64,000 bases of DNA, taken from Mangifera indica. Its lineage: Eukaryota > Streptophyta > Magnoliopsida > Sapindales > Anacardiaceae. Shown piece after piece: positions 51,047-62,982 of the stretch. A program made the position numbers and the translations under genes. Each line of letters opens with the position of its first letter. Within the stretch, counting starts at the first letter, position 1. The notes beneath the pieces were generated by a model. That model saw only the letters and a program-made list of their open reading frames with translations. It ran no database searches and was not told the DNA's origin. The stretch lies in the NCBI RefSeq assembly GCF_011075055.1, contig NC_058143.1, positions 9,749,057 to 9,813,056 of the forward strand, written 5' to 3'.

Positions 51047-51794
51047 TTAGTGGTATCAGAGCCTCACTCTTGCCATGTTGTTTAGTATTTAGATCATACA
51101 TATTTTTTTATAAGATTAATCATCTATGACATGCATATATATATGATGTTGATATCATATAATTTTTTGTTATAAATTTGATTTCTTTTTATGCATGTAT
51201 TTGTCTCAAGATCTACATATTTTTAATGTTTTAGAGTATGAATTATTGCATGTAGATATTATCTAATTTAGCATGCATGTTATTTTCAATTATGACTTTT
51301 TTATTCATAATTGGATTGGACATAAAAGCATAAATGTGCATAAAAAAATCTTTTAACTTTTGATTAAAAGAGAGTTTGATAGATTTGTACATTCATACTA
51401 TGGTATAAAGTTTCTATCATATTTTTAAACACCGTATATGCATATATGTTAAACTTTTGTTTTATTAAAAAAAAAGTATTAAATATTTGGTTTCTTATTC
51501 GTTTGATACAGATTTCTATGAATGTCTCATTTCAAGTATTAGAATTTATATTGATGTCTTAAAAATGGTCACAACATCCTAAGTCATAAAATATAACAAT
51601 ATATATATTTGGACAAAGATTAATAGACATCTAAATTTTATAATTGATCTATGGACTATAGGAAGGTGATTCTTTTATAAATTAATTATAAGGTTGTGAA
51701 TTAAAGATGCAAAAATAACATTCCTATGCCTTCAGGTATGGATTATTTTTTTTGTATTTGAACTTCACTAATCCTAAAGTTAATTGATAAATTC

Positions 51795-52838
51795 ATGTTT
51801 GGTATAACCTTTGCCCACAGGGAGGTTAGACTTTATCAATATTTTATATTTATTTTTCTGCTTTATTATGTGAGATTTATATGTTTCTTGGTTCTTGATC
51901 ATTCTCATAGAATTGTTAAAGTTAGAAATACTAAATTTCTGAAGGATTTTAAGCATAGTGGGAGTGACTTTCCTTGAAAAATATAATTTAAGAAAGTAAA
52001 AGACCAAACTATAAGTCCCACATTAGAACAACCGATTCAAGAACAAATATTCTATAGGGAAAAAATTCATAATGAACAGCAAGAACAAGTTCATAATAAA
52101 CAAGAAATGCAAGAAACAATAGGAATGTTTGACAGATATCAAAGTAATCCAAGGTTGGAACATTGTAAAGCTGTTAAAAAAAATCATGAGATATTTGCAA
52201 GGCACCAAGGAAAACATGCTCACTTGTAAGTGTACTGACCATTTGGAATTGGTTAGGTATGCATATTCAGACTTTGGTGGATGTATGGACACAAGAAAGT
52301 TCACTTCATGTTATATTTTCTTTCTTATAGAAGAAGTTAAATCCTAGAGAAGTGTCAAATAAATAATAATTGTTTCATCCACTATGGAAGCAAAATTCAT
52401 TGCATGCTATGAAATTACATCACAGGTATTGTGGTTGAGAAATTTTGTTTATAGATTAAAAGTTGTTAATTCAATAGATAAACTCTTAAAGATTTATTGT
52501 GACAACCTAACAGGAATCGTTTTCTCAAAAAATGACAAAAGTGAAAGTCACGACAAGCATATTGTTATAAAATATCTTGTTGTTAGGGAACATATTAGGA
52601 AGCACAAAGTAGATATTCAATATGTAGTGCATAACTAATGATTGCAGATTCCATGACAAAAGGATTGTCAGCTAAACAATGTAAAGCTCATGTGGATCGT
52701 ATGAGACTTGTTGGTTTATTCAAGTTTTCATTTTATTTTGCTTCTTATGATGATGTTTGGGTTAAGAATTTTTGCAAAAACAAAATTAAGATTAAAAAAT
52801 ATGATTTTATGAACAAAAGAAATTTTGTATGTCTATAG
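51795..52838 (+). pseudogene. copia integrase end joined to RNase H (RT deleted)
   Basis: 51880-51975 reads HSHRIVKVRNTKFLKD, the usual end of copia integrase. After a gap with no RT, RNase H is fairly complete: MRYLQGTKENMLTCK (52180), GGCMDTRKFTSCYIFF, STMEAKFIACYEITSQVLWL (52378-52437), IYCDNLTGIVFSKND, then MIADSMTKGL. At least two stops interrupt it. Confidence 0.85.
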
Positions 52839-52948
52839 GATTTTGAATGAACCATTGGAGGACCATTTCATCATTATTACTAGAGTTTTCATTGATAGTT
52901 ATGATAATTTTAAACTATCAATTTATTCAAGTAGGCCAAGTGGGAGAA

Positions 52949-53543
52949 TGTTAAACTTAAAGCGGTCTACTTATTGAGCATTATGATTTATATTAATTTT
53001 TGTAACTGCTCTTGTGAAGAATTAAAAATGGTCATTAAGTTAATTCTTTATAACTCTCTTTTGAGAGTTAATATGATCATTATTTCTTTTTAACTCCCTT
53101 TTGAAAATCATTATCTTAAAATTTTGTAACTCTCTTTTGAGAGTTAATGACCATTATGTTTATTATTTAGTAACTCTCTTTTGAAAGTTAATGGCCATTA
53201 GGTTTATTTTTGTAACTCTTTTGAAAGTAATGATAGTCATTAAACTAATAGTTAATTAAAGATTTAATACGTCAATTATGTTTTCTTGATAGTAGAAAAT
53301 GTTTTTTTTTTTTTTTTTGATTAACATACGATAAAATATCCCTAGTCTAACCAGTATAAAAGGCCTGTAACAATACTATCATTATACTGTCATTTCTGTA
53401 TTTCACTGGTATAGGCTAGAAGACACTCAAAAGAGAGGTGAGAGTTTGTGTTTTATTGTTTTACTTGAACAACAATGGTTGGAGTATCAGGTATGCTTTG
53501 ATTATGCATATTCAACAAAAGATAAGCGGCAATATTGTTTTCA
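52949..53543 (+). repeat. 3' LTR of the deleted copia, with hairpin-repeat array
   Basis: Starts TGTTAAACTTAAAG after the purine tract and ends ATATTGTTTTCA. The six-unit hairpin array is at about 53002-53245 and the TATA-like CAGTATAAAAGGCC near 53353. Its last 103 bp are included in the tandem duplication that follows. Confidence 0.85.
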
Positions 53544-53892
53544 TTTCTATTCTTTTCTCTTTACTTAGTGTGTTGTGTGCATATTTTACACAGATTTAGT
53601 GTCTAGTCATTAGGTTTTTAGGTGCACTTTAGTTAGGTTTTTAGGTGCACTTTAGTTAGGTTTTGTAGAGTTTGTGTTTTATTGTTTTACTTGAACAACA
53701 ATGGTTGGAGTATCAGGTATGCTTTGATTATGCATATTCAACAAAAGATAAGCGGCAATATTGTTTTCATTTCTATTCTTTTCTCTTTACTTAGTGTGTT
53801 GTGTGCATATTTTACACAGATTTAGTGTCTAGTCATTAGGTTTTTAGGTGCACTTTAGTTAGGTTTTGTAGAGTTTTATTTGATTTGAGATT
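53441..53892. repeat. 226-bp perfect tandem duplication
   Basis: AGAGTTTGTGTTTTATTG begins at 53441 and again at 53667, and the copies read identically through the shared part. A smaller 23-bp repeat (GGTTTTTAGGTGCACTTTAGTTA) is present twice in unit 1 and once in unit 2. The unit spans the 3' LTR/flank junction. Confidence 0.92.
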
Positions 53893-56272
53893 CATTGCAT
53901 GATATTTTCTCATTTTTGTGGTTTATTTTGTGTTTGTAAGAAATCCAGTGAAGCTTGAAGGCAATTGGATCAAATTCAGAATAATTTCGGAAAAACCAGA
54001 AAATGATGAAACCAATTTCTCCTTAAGATTCCAAAAAGCACATAGAGGCGCTAATACAATTGTATTAGACAAAATTTGCAAAATCCAAAAAATCTAAGAA
54101 TCCAATATCTAGGCACAACTATCACCCCTAAAGAACATAAAGAGAGTTTCTAACATTCCAAGACAGAACTTTTCGCCTCAAGACTTCTCAACTGCTTAGG
54201 AATATTTGGAGAACAAGAATATCAATTTGTCAGAATCCTTAAACTTCAACCCCTTATTATTATCTTTCTTGATTATTTGAGTTGTGTTCTTGTAACTATA
54301 ATAAGTGGCTATGTATTTTTCTAGAGATTAAGAGGGATCTTTCAATCCCTATGAGTTTGTAGTGTTTGAATATTTGGTTCAATAATAATTTTAGTGATGT
54401 TGTTTGATTTAATGTATGAAAATTACATATCTTACATGAAAGTTAAGGACCCAACGTTATGCATGTGAGTAAGTTGATGTAAGTTATCAAGAGATAGGTG
54501 TTTAACTAGTTCATATATTCGTTAAACCTAGAAGTTTAACTTACATATATTTTGAATTCCTTGTGGAATCACTAATTGTCGTAGAGTTTAAGGGTTTATA
54601 CTAACCAAGTACCGCAAAAGTAGGTATTCATTTAATATTTACACATTTAATCAACCTTAAAAGAGCTATTAGGGTATAATAGAATAATCAACCATTGACA
54701 CATCACATTCATCTTAGAGCAAAGGAAGCACTACAGGTTATGTGTGATATTTCAATTTAATTCCTAATTAAAATTTCAAATTATGTTATCCTTCCCTAAT
54801 TATATATATTGTATCTTATATTATCAATCATAGTATATTATGTTACTACATATAGATTGTATTCTCCCAAATTAAAAGAAACCATTTTTGCTTGACGAAG
54901 TTTTCTAATGGTGACTTTCATTTGTCAAGTCAGGATCTGAAAGGTTCAATTAGAGTGGCAGGAAGGCTATGCCAGCAGCTCAAACCCCACTTTTAACCCA
55001 ACCTGCTAGACCCGTTACGCTAGTAAACCGATTTGACATGACTTGTTAACAACTTTTAGTAGGGGCAAGCACTACGGGTTATGTAGGATGTCAGTGAAAT
55101 CTTAACCTTAGAATCCAAATATTGATAAGTTAAGACAATGGTTAGGGAGTTAATTAGTTAGCTTAGTTTATTTAATTTAGCAGTATTAATATTTGGTGTC
55201 TTAGTTAATTTAGGTTATAAAATAAACTAGTAGTTAACTCTCAATCTTTGTGAGATTGATATATATCATATTACTTTATAACTCATGCACTTATAGATGA
55301 GACACAACATATTGCTTATTACTTGTGTTGATTGATTTTAATTACTTGTGCTTCCATGAAAATTATAATGTGTATTTTAATTTTTATAAATCCTCTTAAG
55401 GTTCTCACCATCTTAACTTTATTGGAACAACTTTTTATTTTTTAATTTTGAAATGTTCATTTTTTTCACCTATCCATCAATTTTGTTAGTATATATTGTT
55501 ATATAAAATAGCAAAAAAATCTTTTCTTCCCGGAAACTTTAGAATTGAATAAATCATTAGCTTAAACCAAATTCTATAACTCTCCAAAAAACCATCCATG
55601 CTCATAAAAACCATGAACAAATAAAAAAAGATTACTTCTTCTCCCAGCAATATTGGCAAAATAAATTGAAGATGTTAAAAGCAGAGACAATAAAATTGAT
55701 TTGTCATCAAAGTATTAATGAACCAATAACTTAACCATCACTGATCAACCCCCAAAGTATTAATGACAAAATTGTGGAGAAAATAGGCAGCGCAACCAAG
55801 GTTGGTCACCATTTGAAAGTTCATCTGTCTGAAACATATGCCTACCGTCAATACATTTAATAAAATCTTCCAAAATCAAATGCATCACAATGCCTGTCGA
55901 TACCAAATTATATGGCAACGAACAGTTCAAATTCTCCAATGGGCCAAGAGCAATAATAGAATATGAAAACAAAATTCCTCACAAAAACATTGGTCTGCAA
56001 ATTTCTTGTGGCATTTGAAACTTTGTTTGGCTTTGATTCTCTTTATATACAAACAGTCTTTAACTATGCACTCAAAAAACCAGGAAATCTAAAAGGAAAA
56101 TGGTAAGAAAAATTATTAGAAGTCTTGTGTGGGTTATTAACAGATGGAAAAGTAGGTCTCCTATAAAGCTCATGAAGATCAATGCACATGATCATGATAT
56201 ACATTGACACTCATAATCCCATAACCCCGATGGGGCACTATAATGTACAAACTGTGAGATTTCATTGTTGGT
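53893..56272. other. LTR-like non-coding repeat, then 3' flank of the PHD gene
   Basis: 53,900-55,000 has features of a gypsy-type LTR, such as AAAGCACATAGAGGCGCTAA and ACCAAGTACCGCAAAAGTAGG, but no ends were resolved. 55,000-55,900 is AT-rich with no gene seen. The stretch just below 56273 is probably the 3' UTR of the minus-strand PHD gene. Confidence 0.4.
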
Positions 56273-59200
56273 CTATTTGTCCAATAATCCCCCAAAGAGG
56301 AATAGTGATGTATCGACACGACGCCTTTCATGCAGAAGCTGCTCTGTTTTCACAACAGGTTTGACAGTTTGTGGTTCCTTGTCCGGAAATGGGAATGAAA
56401 GGGAAAGGGAAAGAGATGCAGACACATCCTCCTCCTTTCCCGTATCAGCCAACTTATCCCGAGGGTTGTCCTGGTTATTATTTTTGTCTACTGATCCAAC
56501 AAAGAAAGGAAGCATTCGCTTATTTGGTGGTTTCTTCTCTGCCCCTAAAGCAAGCTCAAGATTTGGAAACCCATCATGAAATTGATCCTCATCCTTTGAT
56601 GTGCGTTCTTTCCATGTCATGTGGTTAGAGCCCAACCGAAAATCTTTTACATGAGGATCCACAGGAAAGAAGTACCTCTCTGTAGTTCCCAAGTCCTCAG
56701 GAATAACTTTTTCGTCACATAGAACATCACATCTCTTATCTTCAACTGACGAACTGGGATGCAGATCATCTCTGTGTGATGAAAATCCATCACTAAAAGA
56801 ATCTCTATCTCTGGAACTAGATCCATAAGTTCCACTAAAACATATCTTTGGCTTCTTACTAGTACTTTCTCCATCTCCAAATGCTTCTTTCCAAGTCATT
56901 TTTTGACTTGTGTATGAATTTTCTGACAGAGTCTCTCTTAGATCTAAGTGTGGACGTTTATGGTGACTAGACTGCTGACAGTTGAGCACTTTGAAGTTCA
57001 GGTTTCTACCCAATGCAGTTTCCGGGTCTATATACCCATCATCATCTTTCAAGCTCCTTTCAAGGTCAACTTGATTTCTGCCCCCTATCATTAAACCTGG
57101 CATCTTCTCAGAAACAACTGTCACCTCATCACCTACAGGGAGAATTTTTAATTTTGAACTCTCTTCTCCAAAAAATGGAGCACCTCCATGCATTTCTGTC
57201 TTCTCAACTTTGTTCGAACTGATATAAGTTTTAATTTCTTCAAGAGATCGTTTGAGCTCTGAGCCCTGCCCGCACACTGGCAGTTCTTCCTGCAATTTAA
57301 CCAATAAATATCAATATGCATTGTAAAGGAAGTGGCTGCAAGGCTTTAAACAATAACTTTCTGGGTTTTTTCAAGAGCAGCTGCTCCCTAAACCAAGGTT
57401 TCCTAAGAATTTTGAACTTAAAACAAAGTTTCAATGAAAACCCTTATTCTCTACAAATGGAATAAATCACTAAAAAACCTCAAGAAGCTTTTAGAATTTA
57501 ACACAATCAAACAACACAAACAAATCTAATGCCAAGTGCTCTATTATAAATTAATGTAAGTTTTAATCTGTCCAAAACAATAAACATAAACAATTCAAAA
57601 ATCTTGCAGATAAGTATTGAGTTGTGAAATAGATGATAAAGAAATGTGAGAGACAATAAATGAGAGATAAAGGTCTTAATTGTTGTTTTATCAAGGGGGT
57701 ACTTTGATGTTGTCCTTTTGTTTTTTTGTGGTCAATACATAAGACAAATTTGAGTGGTTATTTTGCTTAACACCCCCCAACCAAGCTCATCTCATCTCGT
57801 TCTAATTATTCTTAGAAAGTTATTTTGCAAATTGTCTTGTATTACCAGGGTTTTCTTTAATTGGATATTGACATGAACAACTTTAAGAAATAATATGATA
57901 TTGAAAAGATACTCTACATTCATTTTCAGAATTGATTATTAAATTAATGATAAAAAAGCAACCTGAAACAGTTACAAGTCTTAGCTCAAGAAATAAATGA
58001 TTATTTCCAAACTACATCAACCCTAAACAAGAACTTATTCTCTTCAGTCTGAGTGTCTGTAAAACATGTATTTCACAGAAATCCCATCAATGTCAGATTC
58101 GATATGAACATACACCACAAACAAGGGCATGGATATAAAAACCAAGCAATTATATGAAGCAACAATCATTATGTATTTGACATCTTGTTTGTCAATCTAA
58201 ACAAGCAGAGGTAAATAAACATTACCAGAGGAGGGGTGGTGCATCTCATTTCCTGGGACAATTGAGTAGCCATTGCAGTCCTTGACGTAAATCCAAAGTC
58301 AAGTCCATCCCGTTGCTGAGACTGGGCTTGTGAACCCAAAGATGTCTGTTCATCACAAGATACCTTGTTATTGCATTCCCCATTTACTGCAACACCTGTC
58401 ATGTAGGGACAACTGAATGCTGGGGCTAAGTCATGAGAACTATCAGAAGCAGGTGAATCTTTATCTTTATCTACATGTTCCGGTAGACATGGGTTCTGAG
58501 ACAAAGATCTGACATCAGAGGGGACATCTCTCTCCAGGGGAACCATATTCAAGCCACTGATAGTACTTGAATTTTTTGAGGCATCGGAGCAACCCACTTT
58601 CCTTGCCCTGAATACACCCCAAAGGAAAAATAGCAAATTCCAGCCTGCCAAAAAAAAATGTGATTTATTCTGTTGTATATCACAAAAAAACCTCACCAAT
58701 GGAGGTATAGTATATTAAATAATAATATTGCACATGATGCACATATCAAAACTACAGAGTTTGTAATCTCATAAGCATGGTGACCAGGAAGACAAATTTC
58801 TTAGTGCAAGCCTCAATTTGCATTGGAAAGACATATTGTGGCCTCACTGTAGGGTCCAGCACACTAAACTAACTAAATTAAACTGGGTGCTTCTAAGAGA
58901 ACTTTAAGTACTAATTCTTACGCTGACAGTTCTCAGGAAGCTGGCTAGATGGGAAAATCAGGAGTTCAACACCATCTAGGTCTCCCTTCAGAGCTAAATC
59001 ATTCTTCATCATGCTATCCACCAGACACTTATAGTTTCTCTCATAGCTGTAGCAGAATTAAACAAAAACTTAGAAAGTAGAGAACAACATATAATAAAAA
59101 ACACCCACAATAGTGTTGTTGATTGAAAGTTAAAATAAGTTATCATGTGCTTACCTCTCATGATCCTTGGCAAAGAAGTAAAGAGCAATATTATCTTCTT

Positions 59201-62200
59201 TTGCACCACTTTCATGAAACTTCGCTGGCCATGTGCTCAAGCGAGGTTCTTCGTGCAATTGAATTTTCTGGGGAAATTTGTTCACCATTTCAAGAACTTT
59301 AGGTGACGCGTAAGATGATAGGTGTGCTTGAATTCCACCACATAAATCTGAAACTTTTCCCCCCCTATGTACCTCAAATCCCCCCCTGCATTTATTCAAA
59401 AGAAGTTAAAGTAATTGAAATTTCAAGAAGCAAGATACAACCACCATAGAATCATATATAGGAAAACAAAACAAGACAAATGCATCATCTCTCATGAATG
59501 AAGATAAGGATTTAAGATGGTTAGAGAATCTCACTGCCAAATGTATTCACGCTCTGGGATGGCTGACACATTTAAGAGAATAGACGATGCTGCCAAAGCA
59601 TGACCAGACAAGTCCCTCATTGAAGCCTTTCCAAGAGAAGCAGTAGAACTTGGATCCCCAACTATCAAATCAGAGGAATTGGCACCAAACTGTTTGGTAT
59701 GATTGATAGTTGATTGTTTGTAAAAGTCAGAGGAACAGTTTTGGATATTGATTTGTGCTTCACGTGTTTCTTCTAAAGAAATCATATTCTTCATCTTATT
59801 TGAAACTGATGATTGCTCTTGAGAAGCTCTTTCACAATCCAAATCCACACTTGCCATGCACAACCCATCTGATTGATCAGTCACTCTATTCCTTCCATAT
59901 GATACAGGCAGCTTATGCATGGCAGCCTCAATGGCAGCTTTCAACTTGTTACCTTTGATCATCCCCTCCCTAGGATTTTTTCTAGCAGGTACATCAATGC
60001 CAGAAACCTGTGGACAACTTTCCAAATTATGACCCATTTCTTTGCACTTTTGACATGTGACGCCTTTTGAACCAGTAGTAAGAGTAGGCCCTGTAAGACT
60101 AACACTTTCACCCTGAGTTGTTGATTCCAATGATCGAGGTAGACCATCTTGCAGAATTTCTTCAACATTATTTGATGGCCTATCGGCAGTCCAAGAAGAA
60201 CTGGATGCAGGCTCATCCTTGGGGATAATAAGGTTTGGCTTCTGTTCAGCAGAACTGGATATTCCATTCATAGATGAAGCCCCGACTGCATTGTTCCAAC
60301 AACAAAACAATCTCTTAATTTGCACAAACCAAAATACAAAAAAAGGAAACCTAATGTCTAAGAAAATACAAGACAACAGTGAGCATTAAAAAAAAGCAAT
60401 AGCATGATCTTTCTTCAACAAAGGGCATACCTGGAGAAGCAGGAACTTCTGCACCTCTACGTGCTAGATTGCTGTTTGACTTTGACAACATACTTACTTT
60501 TCCTTCAGATTTCACAATCTTTGACTCACGGTTGTTGCCTGCAGAGGAAAGAGGCACCGATTCACCATGAGATATGAGCTTTTGACCAACCTTGGGTGTT
60601 GGGACAGCAGCACTAGCAGTCGCCAAACCAGTATGAGATTTCTCCAACTTCAACATATTTTTCTTGTCAAATACATTACGCTCTTTCACTTGTTTTAGTC
60701 CTTTAAGTTCCTGAGACAATCGAGGTGAAAGGGCTCTAAATTTTGATTCACTAGTACTTGTACGGCCAAAATTTGTAGATTTAAATGACTGCGATTTGAT
60801 CATGGCTCTAGAAAATCCTTCTTTCATATCAAGAGCTGGTTGCTCTCTGCTCCCTTTCTGTTTTTGAGGAACAACTTCAGCAACAACTTTCACTTTTGGC
60901 TTGGAATTCAAGGTGCTGAATGAATTGGATTTTAATAAGGTACCTAAACAATAAAAAACAAGAATCACCACTCAATATTACACAAATAGATCACAACGAA
61001 AAGAGCATTTTGATATTGCACATATAATGAGTTAAGAAAACCTTTAAAAAACTAAAGAAAAGATTTGGTGCCAGCAGAAAGACGTATACCCTTGGGTGTC
61101 TGAAGCAGTGGACCTGTAGGAGAACGCGCAGTCTCTGAGATATCATTGCTGGAAACATTAACAAAAGATGCTGGCTTTATTTTCCCCTTATCTATGCTTT
61201 TGAATGAACTATCCCGTGATAAAGCAGCTGTTCTGGTAGGGTTGGATGATTTTGCTGGTCCTAGACTTGTTTCAACAGCCAGCCTTTTAGCTGTCACAGC
61301 AGGCTCTAGATTTTCAGCTTGTCTCTTACCAAAGCTTTGTGTAGCTATTTTGTTTGTTCTTTTACCTTCCATATCTAAAACTTTAAAATAGGATTTCACA
61401 AATCAGAGAATAAAGTGCTCATGTGTCTCAATATCGATTTTTTACTCAAAACCCAATATTTATTTCAATTTTACCTACCTTGCTTCTGGTTTTCAGTTTC
61501 CTCTGCAAATGTGCATTCTTCACATAGCCATTCACCTTCAGGAAGTTTTTGAAGCATTTCTTTCATGCAATAGCTTTTATAAATAGCAAAAACAATATTA
61601 AGACTCAATCTGTAATATCAACTACTAAAATTAGCTATATGCAATAAAGATAAGAGACAGCATATACTTACGTGTGCTCTGCCCCATCACTGCATTTACT
61701 ACAAATAGCAAGCAAATCTTCTCGTCCTGCATCCCCACAGATATCACATACTTTTACCTGTTTCAAACAAAAGAATGTGTTCAGCAAGTATATTCATTTT
61801 CTATAACTTCAATTATAAAAAAGAATACAGGAAAACAACTTAAAATGAATACCAGTGGTCGTTCAAGGCTAAAAATAGACCAGGCGTCAACTGAAGGCAA
61901 CCAGAATCCATTTAAACAAAAGCAAACAAGAACATACTAGAGGTCACTGGTATTGCATACATATATTCCAAGTTACTTTTTTTTCTTTACAAATAACAGA
62001 AAAAGTGAAAGCATCATTTACTCACATCTTGTTCTATAAGGTCTGACTCTTCACTCTCATTCCCAGACAATGCTTGTAGAGGAGGCTGCATGTAATCATT
62101 AAACTTCAAATGATGTTCATCATGCCCTGAAATTTTAAACGCTTTATCAGGAGGTTCCCCACTATCGTTCTCAACTTCAGCTTCTGACTTTAGAGATATT

Positions 62201-62982
62201 TTTGTTGAGTATTCAGGAAAGCCTCCAATAAGCAACTTATCACCATGAGAATGAGAAAATGGACTTTGAACCTTCGGAGAAGCACAACCAGTATCAGCCT
62301 TTTTTTCTGAATCAAAATCTGAGCTTAATTTCTGGGAAAATGGTGTCTTTGCAGATGCTTCAGGACCTAAACTACAATCTAAATCTGGACCATGAGATAA
62401 ATTCTTAATGTCTACATATCCGTCATCGTGAATGACTGCTGTATTGGCATCATTGGCTCTACTAACACTTGACATATTATCATCATGTCCTTCCACACCT
62501 TTGGTATCATCATACTTAGGAGAGGAGATTCTCTGATCCAAAACGCACTCAGGTTTCAGAGATAGATGATCCTCTGCACCAGATATACCAGAGGACAACT
62601 TTGGATGTGCATCAAAATCTTCTGAAGTAACAGATACATCACAAGACCTAACGGTTGCTTTGCTTTCAGCATTCACTGAGAAAGAATCATGACTTGAATT
62701 GGCACTGAGCAAGTTACTTGCTTCACTGGCAGCATGTTGAAGGCTGCCACATTGTCTACCTTTAGAGCCAACATTGTCATTGTCAGAAAAATGACTTGCT
62801 GTTGTTTCGCGACATGTTTCATCAGAGAATTCATCAATCTTTGATCCCATGATAGCTATGTTGCGGTGCATACAAGATGAACAAGGAGCGGAACAGACGT
62901 TACAAGTTCCAGATTCTGTTCTCATATGATTTTTTAGACTCATGGAGCGCTTGCCAAACTTTCTTTCAGCCTGAGCTGTTAC
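56273..62982 (-). CDS. PAIPP2-like: AIPP2/PAIPP2-type PHD-finger protein, 5' partial
   Basis: Chromatin protein related to Arabidopsis AIPP2/PAIPP2, which read H3 tails and act with a BAH-domain protein and CPL2 in silencing (family knowledge). Exons: 62982-62026, 61757-61672, 61573-61479, 61374-61090, 60943-60431, 60285-59535, 59385-59155, 59046-58922, 58644-58226, 57289-56273; nine internal GT-AG introns, phases continuous, 1,492 codons plus TAG. Domains: TCNVCSAPCSSCMH near the start; C4HC3 PHD at about 323-370 (CDICGDAGREDLL, CSKCSDGAEHTYC, WLCEEC); CCHC knuckle at about 723 (CQKCKEMGHNLESC); SPOC-like domain at about 890-1035 (YIWQGGFEVHRGG, DLCGGIQAHLSSYASPKVLE, NLLFFLWGVFRARK); two MTWKE repeats and LxLxL runs (SLSLSLSF) at the end. 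The first exon(s) and start codon lie beyond 64000 or were not recognised. Confidence 0.92.

Larger units (their letters stand above)
50450..53543 (+). mobile_element. Internally deleted Ty1/copia element with both LTRs
   Basis: 5' LTR 50450-51046, primer-binding site TGGTATCAGAGCC at 51051-51063, shortened interior, purine tract AAGTGGGAGAA at 52938-52948, 3' LTR 52949-53543. The LTRs (597 and 595 bp) are clearly homologous with scattered differences. The interior is under 2 kb: gag, most of integrase and all of RT are missing, so it could not move on its own. The target duplication is not convincing (AATCT / TTTCT). Confidence 0.88.

Noticed and set aside
53441..53892. CRISPR-like or satellite array
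   Set aside because: Only two units, in a eukaryotic LTR context; a simple tandem duplication explains it.
56265..56628. Plus-strand frames opposite the last PHD-gene exon
   Set aside because: Antisense shadows of a well-supported coding exon.
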